DNA of 64,000 nucleotides from Phialocephala subalpina (GCA_900073065.1 FJOG01000016.1:62001-126000), one strand, 5' to 3'. Counted from the first letter of the stretch, positions 22,963 to 34,168 are shown. A program made the numbers and translations. Notes: generated by a model not told the origin, from the sequence alone.

Positions 22963-23648
22963 GCTGGGAAGTGTAATGGCCAGAACTCGTCACAGTCTGT
23001 GAAAAAGAGTGTAAAGTCCTGATCGGACCAAGGTGAGATCGCAGCCAGGCGAAAGCCTGGAAAATCAGCGTTGTGAAGAGTAACAAAATTAAGGAAGAAC
23101 GTTAACCGCCAAAGAAGAGAAGTGACATCTCATCATTGTAATGTCTTGCTGGTGGTTCGGAGTGGATGGGTAACTCGTAGAAACCTGAAGACCGTTTGGC
23201 TGCGTTCGACGATGAGAAATGTCTGGCGTAATCCGAAATCGAGCGCTCACACCCCGCTCCTATCGCTCAGAGATCCAGATCTACAAATCTGGCACAGGTC
23301 GGTGGTGAACGAAGTCGGGGAGTAACAGTATCAGAGCATCTCAGCCCTCGTCTGCTGCGGGTTCGAATAATCCCAAGGTTGCGTCCAAAAAGGCAAAGGC
23401 CGCTAGAGTGACTAGTGCCAAACCCCTGCCCTTCCGGCAGACACTTGAACCTTAAACGACTTAGAAAGCCATGCAGCGCAGATGCATCAACATTTCTTCT
23501 CTTGTTCGCGCCTATGATTATCACGCTGCGACGTTCATGATTTGAGGAACTGTACTGCGTCTGAAACAATCACACACAGTAATTCTTCCAAGGAATAGTG
23601 TTGCGCGACTTCATCCATTTGCACGGAATCAGTTCGCTATCGTCCTCC
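22963..23648. other. Upstream region between divergent R3H and zinc-knuckle genes
   Basis: Holds no recognised gene. A TPsiC-like stretch (gggttcgaataatccc, about 23349-23364) was checked as a tRNA and did not fold. Confidence 0.45.
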
Positions 23649-24595
23649 ATGTATCGTCGAGGACCCATGGCAGGCGGTGCCTCCAAAGCATCCCCTTCTA
23701 CTCGGTGCCAAAAATGCCTTAAGACCGGTAAATATTCCCCCATCTCATAAAGACTGTACTGAACCCATTAGGGCACTATAGCTACGAGTGTAAAGCCGTT
23801 GTCCAGGAACGTCCATATGTATCCAGGCCTTCGAGGACTCAGCAGATGCTCAATCCAAAGCTTGTTCCAAAGCTTACGAGTGAGGTATCCCAAGGCATTC
23901 TACAGAAGTATGTACCTATTGTTCCACTCGCGCGTAATGTTATGAAATCAGCCCTTCCTCAACCGTCTCATATTCTAGATGATACTAAGTTAGCTATTAG
24001 AAAGGGCATCGCAGATCAGCAACTGGCAAAGGCTGAATTGGAGAGAGGACGCAAACGAGAACGACAAAGCGAAGATCCAGAGAGCAGAAAGAGAATACGT
24101 TCGGCATCTTCTGCTTCAGTCACGACAATATCTACACGTTCTCCTTCCCCTCCCGCCGACCGACGTAAATCGATAAGCATATCCGAATCTCCACAACGAA
24201 GGCCAAAGTCTACCAGTCTCTCGCCACGACCATCCCACCAAAGACTTCCCGACTCAGAGAAGAAAAGGAGAAGGGAGTCATATTCATCAGTGGACTCGTA
24301 TAGCTCCACCGAGAGAAGAGCATCAAGGGAACGAAGGAGCAGTCGTAGCACGAGGAGAAGATTTCAGCAGGCCAGTCCCCCTGTCAGAGGTAGAAAGGCG
24401 ACCGAGAGCCGAAGTCCGTTCAGAGAAAGACGCAAGCTATCTAATGATCGGCAACGCGATGGACATCGTGGCAGGGATAGCTTTGGCGACACCGTGATGA
24501 GTTCGAGCAACAGGCCTCCTCCTCCAAGGGAGAGGAGCTTGAGCCCTTTTAGCAAGCGGTTAGCATTAACACAGGCAATGAACATGGGGCAATGA
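23649..24595 (+). CDS. Zinc-knuckle (CCHC) protein with RS-like tail
   Basis: Putative RNA-associated protein. Exon 1 (23649-23727) and exon 2 (23772-24595), with a 44-nt intron, give 300 aa. The single zinc knuckle CQKCLKTGHYSYEC (residues 20-33) is C-X2-C-X4-H-X4-C, and the intron sits in the Gly codon before the zinc-binding His. The rest is Arg/Ser/Pro-rich (for example SPPADRRKS, SRERRSSRSTRRR) like splicing-factor RS domains. The arrangement resembles the ZCCHC10 group. Its precise role is not known. A diverged copy of its 3' end appears about 1 kb downstream. Confidence 0.8.
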
Positions 24596-25872
24596 GCGGT
24601 TTGGGAAGTCCTGGATAGGATTGGACTTTTGATTGTCGAGTATTAGATACCCTTGGCGCATTGGCCACTACCTTTCATGCATAGAAAACGCCTGGATTTT
24701 CATACAGTCCAACACGTCGCTGCTGTGACGCTTGCTTCCTCACAAATAGAAGGTCCAGCCGAATTTAGTGAGTGACTTCCTCAAAATACACCTGGGTCTC
24801 CGAACGGGATCAAATGACTATCATTTCATCCATTTACTACTTTTGTGTGTTGCGAGAGTAAATATGTATGTCCAGGGGTACGTCTAGAGTACAGCTGGAG
24901 TACAGTACATATGGAGCAATGCACTTAAGAGACAATACAAAAAGGGAAATAATTCACGGAGGAATTGACACTCAGGAATACGGAAGGAAATTGGGTATCG
25001 AAGTGTTCTTGAGCTATCATGAGCTCTAAAGGTGTTGCTATGGATAAATTCGGATATCGGTTACAGTTCCGACCAAAGTAAGCGGGCCCGTGGTTACTAT
25101 TCTTGTCGACATGTACTTACTTTTCAAAATGTCAATTGAAAGGTATTCCCTTTGGTTGTTGATTCTGTCGCAAACAACAAGACTTATGTGAAACACCTCA
25201 AGTCCAGACCATCTTCACGAATTTCGACATGCCAGAAGTCGTTTCCCGGAGTCTTACTTGGGCCATGCTTATAGCAAACGAATCATCTGCCCCTTATAGC
25301 GGTACAGAGAACTTATCATGCTTTTAATCAACCTACAGTCCTGGAGAATGAAATTCGAGACCCTGTTAAGATCCTTCGTGCTAATCCAAGTCCTATTTAC
25401 ATGCTTGAGCGGACTCATGTTTTCCAAGATATGATTCGAGCTCCATAGTACCAGTCCAATCTCTACTCTCTTGGTCAGCAGAAAGCATGGGAGATGATAT
25501 AGCTGGGACATGTATCATCTCGAAATCTCAAAGTTCCTGACGGTGTGGGGCATTCTTATCATGCATGTGAGGTCAGCACCGAAGGAGATCGACTATTGAC
25601 GGCAGTCGAAAGACAGAAATAGCTGCTCGTATTTCTGTTAAAGTAAGCGGAAGGCCTTGAATAGGATCCTTGGAACTTTAAGACTGGCAAGATACCTTTG
25701 AACATTTGGCCACTGCCCTCATAATTACAGAACGCCAGACTTTTTCATACTATCCATCCCATATAGACGCCATGACGCCTGTTTCTTCAGATGAGAAGAA
25801 ATCTCCGGACGAACAATGATCTTCCACCTGCCTCCCATGCAAGGTCTGAGTGCTTTTAAGATGATGATTCCA
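24596..25872. other. Intergenic with a diverged duplicate of the zinc-knuckle gene 3' end
   Basis: The segment 25640-25785 aligns by eye to 24604-24750 (shared: GGAAG.CCT.GATAGGAT, ATTTGGCCACT, GAACGCC, TTTTCATAC..TCC, GACGC). The copy is non-coding. No other gene is seen. Confidence 0.5.
25640..25785. repeat. Diverged copy of 24604-24750
   Basis: About 145 bp similar over most of its length to the sequence just after the zinc-knuckle stop codon, in the same orientation. Divergence is high (I estimate 55-65% identity by eye), so this is an old local duplication. Confidence 0.5.
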
Positions 25873-26493
25873 TCACTGCATTTCTTCGTCTTCCTTCTCC
25901 CTTCTTTCTTCCTCTTCCTCCTCTCGTTCACGTAGCTTCACTCCTTCTACAAGCGCAACACCTTCCATTCCCATCTCCTCACCCCCCTCACTCGCGCCAA
26001 CAGCTCCATTCCCAGCTTTTGACTTCGCCGCTTTCTGAGCTCCCTCAATTCTCTCTCGTACCATCCTTGCAATAGCATTCTCCGTCCTGACGTTCAAGAT
26101 CTCGAGTTTCTTGTCCAAATCCCTCTTTAGATCCCAATTCGGCTTCTTCGGTTGCAGCTTGAACAAATCTACACCTTTTTCGTCCTGTTCCTCTTCCTCG
26201 GCCTTCCTCCTGATTACTTCTTCGACCTCTCTTGCTTGCTGTTCTAAAGTCTTCTCGACTGCTTGTGTTGGTGGTGCCTCGAAACCAAGCTTGGGGCCTT
26301 TAGCTTCTGGGTCATAATTCCGACCGGAAAGATGTAGTTTCGCGACGTCAGGTTCCGCAGAGGGTGAAGGTGACCGTGCTGCTGGAGCTTCAGTATCATC
26401 GCCAGGTTGCTTGCGCTTGAGAGACTTGAGTTTGGCTAGACGGGCCTTTCGTTCATCCGCAGCGGCGCCGAGAGTGGTATGTGTAGCTGACAT
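25873..26493 (-). CDS. cwf18: Pre-mRNA splicing factor Cwf18 (CCDC12 family)
   Basis: Small coiled-coil component of the Prp19/CDC5-associated spliceosome. Intronless, 206 aa. The N-terminus ATHTTLGAAADERKARLAKL and the repeated K/R helices match the family. The diagnostic centre is FKLQPKKPNWDLKRDLDKKL followed by LNVRTENAIARMVRERIEG. The C-terminal 40 residues are a Glu/Arg-rich low-complexity tail. It is divergent from the PPR gene with 216 bp between ATGs. Confidence 0.92.
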   Translation of the reverse strand: MSATHTTLGAAADERKARLAKLKSLKRKQPGDDTEAPAARSPSPSAEPDVAKLHLSGRNYDPEAKGPKLGFEAPPTQAVEKTLEQQAREVEEVIRRKAEEEEQDEKGVDLFKLQPKKPNWDLKRDLDKKLEILNVRTENAIARMVRERIEGAQKAAKSKAGNGAVGASEGGEEMGMEGVALVEGVKLREREEEEEERREKEDEEMQ

Positions 26494-26709
26494 CGTGTTC
26501 GAGGGTTCGATATATGATGAAGTCCGAATTCGTGGATTTCCTCAGTCGAACTTTTGTTGGTGTCGTCTTGAAAAATCGCGAATCTCAGCCTTGGAGCGGC
26601 CGCCTTGTCCGACGCTAGGGTAAATAATTTTGACAAGGCTTTCAGGGGACGACACTTGCTTTCATTCAATCCCCACGCGATGTATCTTCAGATGAAAACG
26701 TGCTCTTAG

Positions 26710-29571
26710 GTGATGCCTCCCCGTCTGGAACTACTGAAGAAACGCTGGTCAACGTTCGATTTACCAATTCTGCCATTCCTGGCACCGCGAGTCTTCAAAC
26801 CATGGCCATTCGAAGTACGCAGGACGCACTGGCAAGGACAACAGGTCAAGAAAAGGCCAAGAATCGCAGGAAATGTTGATGGGTTTCGACCGAGGTATCA
26901 GACCCCTGAATATGGGCAACTATCGAAACACGAGGAACCACAGTCAATACAGACCAGAGACGATTTGGGCGAAGTTTTGGTGGAGGTTCAGCCTCCCGAG
27001 CCGGTCGAGGTTTCGCCTGTCGAGCGAGAACCGGATAAAGCAAATTTGGCTCTCTTGAAACACAGAGAATCGGAAGGCGAGGAATTCCTACGCAAATACG
27101 AGGAGATTTGGTGTACACCCATCGAAGACCAACCAAAAGAGCCCCCCGAGGACCCTGGACCTGTTCGCCGTCTCCGATCAAGAAACCTCCTTCCAAAAGG
27201 GCATAAACATCTCGAACCATTGTGGATTCGGGCTCGCAGACATTGGATGGCGGATAGGAAATGGCAACGAGCCGATGCGCGCCGAAATATTCTTACTCGA
27301 GTTCATACGCAAGTGACACTCCGGTACAGAATCCCGGAAGTTCGACCAAGATATATAAGCCTGCCATTGCGAATACGCTACAAATTTCCGTGGACCTATG
27401 CTGAGTGGAATAGACGCTTCGCGGTCCTTAACTTACGCTACGAGAAATTTATGAAAGGCAGGGAATTGCCGCGAGAAGTCCTGTATCATGCACTTCGGCC
27501 AAAAGCTCCATTACCGGAAGCAATACAGAAGGCTCTGTCCGACAAGATGTCGTCAGTCATCTTCCGTCAAATTTGGGACGATCTCGACAAGCGCATGAGA
27601 TCAAATATCTGGCCAGGACTCATGATCACTGCTCTAGAGCACCATCCAGACCAAGCTTTGGATGTGCTTGAAGCAACTTTCAAAGCTCCATACCCTCCCG
27701 CCTTCGCCGTATCCAATTGTCTCGAATATCTGGTTTCTCATGAATTCCGCGGCCCAGCGTCTCTCATTCCCAAAGATATCATCCGATTTGTGAACAGAAT
27801 TCGCGTTCTTCTCTATCTAGGTGCCCAGAGACGTGTGTGCCTGCCTCAAGACTCTATACTTCTTTTAGTATCGCGTCTAAGAGCACCCGAAACCAGACGA
27901 CTTTGGGTTACTTTGAGACAGATCAACCATCCTTTACATGAGAATACGCTTCTTCAATTCGCATCACATCTTGCTAAAGGAGATTCTAGATCTGTTACAA
28001 CAGCTCTAGAAGCTCTACAGCAGATGAGAGATAAGGACGTGCGGTTGGATACACCGAAAGCCCTGAGTGTGCTCAGCACCATGCTTGAGCGATCCGATCG
28101 AGATACAGATGCTCAGCAGCTAGATTCTACCATCCTCTCGTTTATGGCGGACAGCGGTGTTCCACCAAACATCATCACTTATAACATTCTATTACAGAAC
28201 GCCTTGCGAGACGGGGACTTCGAAACAGGCTGGAATATCTATGAAACGATGATACAGAACGGCATAGAGCCAGACGCTTTCACATACTCCTCCCTCCTCA
28301 ACGATGCGAAGCTTCGGATGAATCCAGAAGCTATCAAACGAGTTATCAGCCTCGTTAAAGAGAAAGGGATTCGAAACCACCACATCGTCACGGATGTTCT
28401 CCATGCCATATTTCTCCTCCATAATGATCGAGAACAACGGAGTACGCAACATGCCCTTCACTTCGAGAGAAGGAGTAAGCCGGCTTTTGACAACATGCTT
28501 CAAGTATATTGCGAATACTTCCACACCCAACCTTTGTTCCGGCTTATTCCTTCCTTTGGAGACAGATTTCCGAAACTGCTCGAGGCAGTTAAAAGCTCTC
28601 AAAACTCTGCACAGTTACTGCACCCGCCAAGCCCTACCCTAGTCGTCATGCTTACCGCCTATCTTTCGGATCTTCAACGCTCAACCGGTGTGAAGACGTT
28701 CTACGATCATTTCAACCAACTGCTCATTTCCGGAAACCCAATCGCAGTGGACCTATCAAAACAACCCTACATATGGAGCGTGATGATCATGAACTTCAGT
28801 CGGTTTGGGGATCGGCTTGCTGACTGCCCTGAACTCGTTGGGAGAATGCTTGCGAACGTCAAAAAACCGCTAATTTCGGCAGAAGATGCAAACAGCAATG
28901 ACTCTCGTCTGTCTCCTTATCAACCCGAATTTTCAACCCAAATGGCAAGCCATTCCAACGACCTAGAAACACCACCCGTGGCAATTCTCGACAGCGAAGC
29001 CACCTCCCAAGACACACCCTACCCCCATAGCTTCCCCGCTCCAAACGTCTATACCTGGTCCATCCTCCTCAAGATATTCATGGATCACCAACAACCTCTC
29101 GCAGCCGAACAAGTCCTCAAGATGATGAAAGAGCGGAATGTGGAGCCCAACATCGTCACCTGGAATACACTGATAGTCGGGTACTCGAAGATGCAAGATA
29201 CGCTCAGCGCAGTCGATGCTCTTCGACGGATGGAGAATGCTGGTATCAAGCCTGACGATATCACCATGAAAGCATTGTCAAAAATGCAGGATAAGAGGAC
29301 GATGATTGCTGCTATGGAAATGAACGAGCGTTTGAGAGCACAGGATACGAATCAGCAAGCGGAGCAACAAGCTCAAAGCTTTAGTGGGGATAGCGAAGAT
29401 GCATTTGGTAGTGATGATCTGATCGAGCAATGGGAGAGAGCGGACCAAAGTCTGGAACCAGACAGGGGCAACGATCAGGAATGGGAAACGGATGGCGAGG
29501 GTGAGGAGGCATGGTATGACGCTGACGAAGACGGAAAATTGGTGGATGAGGAAAGTGGTGGCTTGTATTAG
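26710..29571 (+). CDS. Large pentatricopeptide repeat protein, probably mitochondrial
   Basis: A 953-aa intronless PPR protein. Fungal members of this size act on mitochondrial mRNAs as stability or translation factors. The first 80 residues are basic with few acidic residues, fitting a mitochondrial presequence. At least four PPR units are visible: IITYNILLQNALRDGDFETG and PDAFTYSSLLNDAK in the middle, and VYTWSILLKIFMDHQQPLAA and NIVTWNTLIVGYSKMQDTLS near residues 780-850. The C-terminal 80 residues are acidic. N. crassa CYA-5 is a family member of similar build, but orthology cannot be judged here. Confidence 0.85.
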   Translation: MMPPRLELLKKRWSTFDLPILPFLAPRVFKPWPFEVRRTHWQGQQVKKRPRIAGNVDGFRPRYQTPEYGQLSKHEEPQSIQTRDDLGEVLVEVQPPEPVEVSPVEREPDKANLALLKHRESEGEEFLRKYEEIWCTPIEDQPKEPPEDPGPVRRLRSRNLLPKGHKHLEPLWIRARRHWMADRKWQRADARRNILTRVHTQVTLRYRIPEVRPRYISLPLRIRYKFPWTYAEWNRRFAVLNLRYEKFMKGRELPREVLYHALRPKAPLPEAIQKALSDKMSSVIFRQIWDDLDKRMRSNIWPGLMITALEHHPDQALDVLEATFKAPYPPAFAVSNCLEYLVSHEFRGPASLIPKDIIRFVNRIRVLLYLGAQRRVCLPQDSILLLVSRLRAPETRRLWVTLRQINHPLHENTLLQFASHLAKGDSRSVTTALEALQQMRDKDVRLDTPKALSVLSTMLERSDRDTDAQQLDSTILSFMADSGVPPNIITYNILLQNALRDGDFETGWNIYETMIQNGIEPDAFTYSSLLNDAKLRMNPEAIKRVISLVKEKGIRNHHIVTDVLHAIFLLHNDREQRSTQHALHFERRSKPAFDNMLQVYCEYFHTQPLFRLIPSFGDRFPKLLEAVKSSQNSAQLLHPPSPTLVVMLTAYLSDLQRSTGVKTFYDHFNQLLISGNPIAVDLSKQPYIWSVMIMNFSRFGDRLADCPELVGRMLANVKKPLISAEDANSNDSRLSPYQPEFSTQMASHSNDLETPPVAILDSEATSQDTPYPHSFPAPNVYTWSILLKIFMDHQQPLAAEQVLKMMKERNVEPNIVTWNTLIVGYSKMQDTLSAVDALRRMENAGIKPDDITMKALSKMQDKRTMIAAMEMNERLRAQDTNQQAEQQAQSFSGDSEDAFGSDDLIEQWERADQSLEPDRGNDQEWETDGEGEEAWYDADEDGKLVDEESGGLY

Positions 29572-29948
29572 ATGTCCGAACTGTATATATCTTGTATATC
29601 ACCGTCATACCTACTGTAGAACGAGTTTATACTACGATGCTTAGTAGTGAATAGAACCCAACTCACAATGTCTCAGCTTGCACTTTTGTCAATGTCCTGG
29701 ATCATTTGGGACTCTCAAAGCTCCTTTTTTATTATGTATCCTCGGTTCAGTCTAAGCACAGCAACACTACCATGCAATGCAACTCCAAATCAAAGTCCCA
29801 TGTAATCAGGGACATTCTCCCCAACGCCCGCCGGATGCCACGCTGTCGTAATTTATTCATCAAGTTCTCCCCAACGCCATCGTCCGTACAATTGAAATGT
29901 CCCAAGTCTCGCAGGACAATCAAATCAATGCTCCAATGCTCCAAAGCT
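29572..29948. other. 3' regions of convergent genes
   Basis: Between the PPR and RBR stop codons. Contains a 14-bp direct repeat TTCTCCCCAACGCC (near 29815 and 29863). No gene. Confidence 0.45.
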
Positions 29949-31890
29949 CTAATCAGAGTCCACATCCCAGCTGTCCTTGCAGCCTCCACATACCAGCATT
30001 CCGCAGCGGCACTCGTAGCCGGTCTCAAGCTCCTTGATTGTCTCGTTCCTCTCGCAGATATCACAATACGTCACTCCACAGCGGCATCGATACGAGGTTG
30101 TGGCAGATTTACCCGGTACTTCAAAAGGACCTGGTGGAGTTCGGCAAGAGTGGCATCTATGGTGTCCTCCCTCACACTGCCAGGCATCGTCAGACATGAC
30201 AGTGTCCCCATCATTGTCGGTCGTTTTTGCGGCGTTAGGAGTTGTTGCTTGGCGAACAGCTCGGAAACAGCGCTGGCACTCCAATTTCTCGTCTTCTGGT
30301 CTATTTTTGACGGAGAGCCAGATGTGGTGGCAGCCCCAGACATCGACAGCGGTGCCGTAAGGCTCTGGTCCGAAGTCATACTCATCACCTTCCTCGTAGC
30401 CGGCTCGTCCGTCCAGATCATCTTCCTCGGGTTCAGATTCTGGATCATTCTCGGATCTGTCTTCGCAGGAACCGTCACATTCGGAAATGGGGTAGAGACA
30501 CTCCCAGCAGAAATGAGCACCGCATCTGCACCTGTTCAGAGTAAGTACATTGTCCGGTAACGCATGGACATTGTCAGCACGAAGAGGGACAAAATTAAAG
30601 CGATCGAACTTACTCAATGTGAGCACAGCCATACATCCGTCTAACACCGGTCTTGCACTTGGGACATCGCTTGATCTTCCATTTCTTCAATTGCTCTTCT
30701 AGAGCTGGATCAAGATCACTCTCCGGGCAGTCGCTGATGTGCGCCAAGTTCCGACATTTGGTACAGACGGAAGTTCCACATTTTGGACAAGAGACGTGAT
30801 GGTTCTCTGTCTTCTTCTTTAAAAGCAACGTTGGCTTGATATAGAGTCGAGGGGAGATGAATGTAGAACAAGTTGGTACTGGGCAATACAGTCTATCTGG
30901 GGTTGACCATTCTTCGAATTTTGCTTTGTACAGCCCGATCTGGTTGAAGCGTCAATATAACGTCCCAAACTCCTGGGAACAACCTCCCAGACCGGCCAAG
31001 GCTAGAAACGGCGTGCTGGACTCTCAGTAGAACCACCACTTGAAAGCGGTATAAGAAAGTCCCAACAGGGCTGGGGGATTGAAACATGGAAAATGCTTAC
31101 CTGCTCTGTGGTCAGGAGATGTGCAATGGACGAAACTGGAATTGCGTGACAACATTTTGGTGGCATCTTTGACTCGTTTCTGCAGGCGTCGAGGAACCAA
31201 TCTTTGAGACAGCCACCGCAGTAAATGACCGACGGGCATTTGGGACATCGGTGAGGTATCAAGTCCTCGTCGAACTTCTCGCAGCATAGAACGCAAGTCA
31301 GCTCAACCACAGGAGGCTCCGGTGTTGCAGCATTAATTGGATTCCAATTCCAAGTGGGCGGATCTGATAAGGTAGGATTTGGTGCTGGGACGTTGGGACT
31401 CGTCGTTGAAGGTCCATTGTATGTTTGAGGGAGTTGAGGTCGAGGCTGAGGATCTATGGTAGCCATTAGTCTTTTGCGCCGTAAGATCTTCCGCGCGCGG
31501 TCAAGATATTGGTGCAGCCAGCCTGGCGTCATTGTTCTTTGCGATGTGGGACATATAAGAAAGGAAAGCGAGAAACGTGCCTGGTCTAGGTATAAAACCA
31601 CCCGGGTGTCGACCGTGATGAGTCATTGGCTGGTCATACCAATCCATGCTGCGCTCCAATAGAGATGCATGTGCCTGTGACGTTGGGACATTCATGGAGA
31701 GAGGCTGGCCCGGATCGGCGCCTGGATAAGCGCTTCTGCGAAGTCTTGGAGGAGGACTTGCAGTACGAGGAGGAAGAGAGTATCCAGGTTCGCGTTGTAA
31801 GTTGTCCATCATCCACTCTTCCCGGGTCATTGGTCTGCGCCGCGAGGTGTCAGGCCGATCTTGCTGGAAATTGGGACCTGGGCGTTGCAT
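29949..31890 (-). CDS. RBR-type E3 ubiquitin ligase
   Basis: RING-IBR-RING ligase that passes ubiquitin through a cysteine in RING2. Exons 31581-31890, 31101-31522, 30614-30939 and 29949-30531 join in frame to 546 aa. The first intron (31523-31580, 58 nt) has a GC donor (CCAG|GCACGT). Without it the protein could start at MATIDPQPRP (31464). RING1: CVLCCEKFDEDLIPHRC..C. IBR: CPKCGTSVCTKCRNLAH. RING2: CPKCKTGVRRMYGCAHIECR with catalytic Cys349, followed by CGAHFCWECL. An acidic linker and a second Cys-rich array (CRCGVTYCDICE, CRCGMLVCGGC) end the protein. Its substrate is unknown. Confidence 0.9.
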
Positions 31891-32505
31891 CGTTTCGGTG
31901 AGGCTGTCTGTCTGCCTGATCACAGACTCATTGTCTCGCAAGTGGCCGGACACCCAAGGCGACAATCGGAAAGCGATCGTAAGAGGTTGCGAAAAGATGG
32001 TGGTTGGTACGGAGTACTTGTACAGAAAACAAAAGAAAGAACTCAACTGAAAGCCGAAGATGAAGTCTCGAGTGTCTTGTCGCAGAACATTCACTTCACT
32101 TCATTGCTAGCCTCATGTTATGTTATGAAGGTGGCTTGATTCGTTGGTGGCTCTTTGCCAGCAAATCTTGAGCGCCACAGTTTCACCACAGCGATCTCGA
32201 TCAGTCACCCAGAAAGGAAGGGACATTTTGGCAGTCTCTCCAGCCAAACCTAACGTGGTTTCCCATCTCGTCCCGTCGTCACCTTTAGGTAAGACCTTAA
32301 CCGTAAGTTAGACGTTGAACTGCATCTATTTTAGTCGTGCCCCACCCCACCTCTTTAGTTTGAAAGCTAGCGATTGTCTGTCTTATCGATAAGATAAGAT
32401 CCTTCTAAGGATCTTATCGGCAGCGGTTTTCAACGTGCATTTTTTAAATCTTCGTCTGATCTTGGGACATGGAATAGAATAGAATCTACAACTCCACTCC
32501 TCAAG
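31891..32505. other. Shared upstream region of RBR ligase and SHB17
   Basis: 615 bp between divergent ATGs. Its only striking feature is the GATA palindrome cluster at 32382-32418. Confidence 0.5.
32382..32418. promoter_or_regulatory. GATA-motif palindrome cluster
   Basis: CTTATCGATAAG (a 12-bp palindrome, 32382-32393) is followed directly by a perfect inverted repeat, GATAAGATCCTT-CT-AAGGATCTTATC (32393-32418). Together they carry four GATAA/TTATC cores within 37 bp, 88-124 bp before the SHB17 ATG. Fungal GATA factors (AreA, SreA, WC type) bind such sites. Which factor, if any, acts here is inferred only. Confidence 0.5.
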
Positions 32506-33305
32506 ATGCCCGACAAAGATGCAGGAACTCCAAGAGTCTTTCTCGTACGCCACGGTATGTGTGTAAACCATTGCCCTCCAATCTCGTGAGCAATGTCGTG
32601 AGGTATATCCTGGCATGTCCAGAAGAGAGGAACTGGCTGGCTGACCATGGAATAGGAGAGACTGAATGGACAATTTCCGGCCGGTATACCGGGCGTAGCG
32701 ATATCCCATTGACCAAGAATGGCGAAGAACAAGTCTCATCATCTGCCAAGGTCATCGTGGGTTCTGGCAAGATCATCGACCCCTCGAGAATTGCACGCTT
32801 CTTCATAAGCCCTCGCACCCGAGCTCGTCGGACATACGAACTTCTGTTTGATACATCTGCTCAGAAGGAGCTCGAAGAAAAGGTCGTGATCACTGAGGAC
32901 ATTCGAGAATGGGAATATGGAGCATATGAGGGTCTGCTCACTGCTCAAATTCGTGCTGCCCGGAAAGAACGAGGGTTGGATCAAGATGAGCCTTGGAACA
33001 TTTGGGAATCTGGGTGTGAAGAGGGAGAATCACCTGCAGAGGTCGCAGCTCGTCTTGACAGAATTATCTCCAAGATCAGAGAGATTCAAAGCCCATATAT
33101 GCATGGCGAGGAAGCCGTTGATGTGGTGTTGATAGGCCATGGACATATTTTGAGGGCTTTTACTAAGAGGTGGCTCGGGTTTGAGCTCAGCGTGAAGCTT
33201 CCGATGATGCTCGAACCAGGAGCCGTGGGGGTCTTATCCTATGAGCACCATAAAGTCGACGAGCCTGCTTTCTTGCTAGGCGTCAATATGGGAGGCAGCG
33301 AATAA
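32506..33305 (+). CDS. SHB17: Sedoheptulose-1,7-bisphosphatase SHB17 (histidine phosphatase family)
   Basis: Cytosolic phosphatase converting sedoheptulose-1,7-bisphosphate to sedoheptulose-7-phosphate, feeding the non-oxidative pentose phosphate pathway (riboneogenesis). Exons 32506-32554 and 32656-33305 flank a 101-nt intron inside the Gly codon of the RHG motif; total 232 aa. Catalytic RHGETEW with phospho-acceptor His16, SPRTRARRTYELL, REWEYGAYEGLLT, PWNIWESGCEEGES, GHGHILRAFT (second catalytic His) and GVLSYEHHKVDEPAF are all present. The REWEYG and PWNIW blocks separate SHB17 from glycolytic phosphoglycerate mutase. Upstream lies a GATA palindrome cluster. Confidence 0.9.
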
Positions 33306-33360
33306 GCACCCGATACCGCACAATCTCGACAACATGCAATGAGAAGCGTTGTAGTCATGG

Positions 33361-34168
33361 TCATTGTTTCCGTTTGAAAGTGTACAAGAACAGTGCCTCC
33401 CTCGAGAAAGTCTGCCTATCCTCGTCTTCCAATTCCTCCACAATAAACTTCTTCTTGGCGTTCTTTATGAAATGCATATCTGCCTTTCTCCGCTTCTTGA
33501 AACAGAAGTATATGACTGCTTCTTTGCACAAGTCGAGGAGTTCTTCCAAGGTCGCTAACAGCAACGGGAATGCTGGCTCAAAATACACACAGTCCGCTGC
33601 TAAAATAATGTTCGGTTTCTCCTTCAGAACTTCCGCTGGTAATGGACCACCCCTGAAATCTCGTCAACGACCTGTATTTTACCGTATTGCTGAGAGATGC
33701 ATACCAACTCAGCACAAGTTCCTTGACACGTGACTCGAGGCCATTGAGTGTGATGTTCTTGCGCATTAGATCAATCATGTTCTCTTGATCACTGATATAG
33801 ATTGGATGATCCAGTTTGAATTTCAGAGCGACACCCAGTCCGACAAGGCCTCCACCAGCGCCGAGCTCAAGACTGTGATTTGTCAGTCAGCTGTCTAGGT
33901 ACTTTTCCAGCTAGGGAGAACTTTACATTCTCGCATTTCTTAGAGATTCTCCGTGATAACGAAGCATGTGATGACCCAGCACCATTCCTGCAGGCCACAA
34001 TTGTCCTCCACAACCAGACGTGAGGTCTTCATGGAGCTTTAGTGGGGTCTCGAGGAGATTCGAGAAGTCTATGGTCGTCGTCGAAGCAGCTTTGTACTGA
34101 GGGAGAGGTGTAAGGTCTTCTCCGATAGCCAAAGGAGAAAACTCGGGCGAAGGAGACCTGGATGACAT
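33361..34168 (-). CDS. EFM6: METTL21/EFM6-type protein lysine methyltransferase
   Basis: S-adenosylmethionine-dependent methyltransferase of the family that modifies lysines on translation factors and chaperones. Exons 33927-34168, 33705-33872 and 33361-33652, with introns of 54 and 52 nt, give 233 aa. GGQLWPAGMVLGHHML precedes SAM motif I, ILELGAGGGLVGLG (split by the first intron). IYISDQENMIDLMRKNI is the SAM ribose-binding strand. AADCVYFEPAFPLLLATL is the post-I motif that replaces the D/NPPY of other families. FCFKKRRKADMHFIK resembles the EFM6 subgroup. Subgroup assignment, and hence the eEF1A target, is tentative. Confidence 0.75.

Noticed and set aside
23330..23375. tRNA-like TPsiC stretch gggttcgaataatccc
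   Set aside because: No matching A box, acceptor stem or anticodon arm could be drawn.
26500..26515. Second gggttcgat stretch as a tRNA B box
   Set aside because: Lies in the 5' flank of cwf18 with no tRNA fold.
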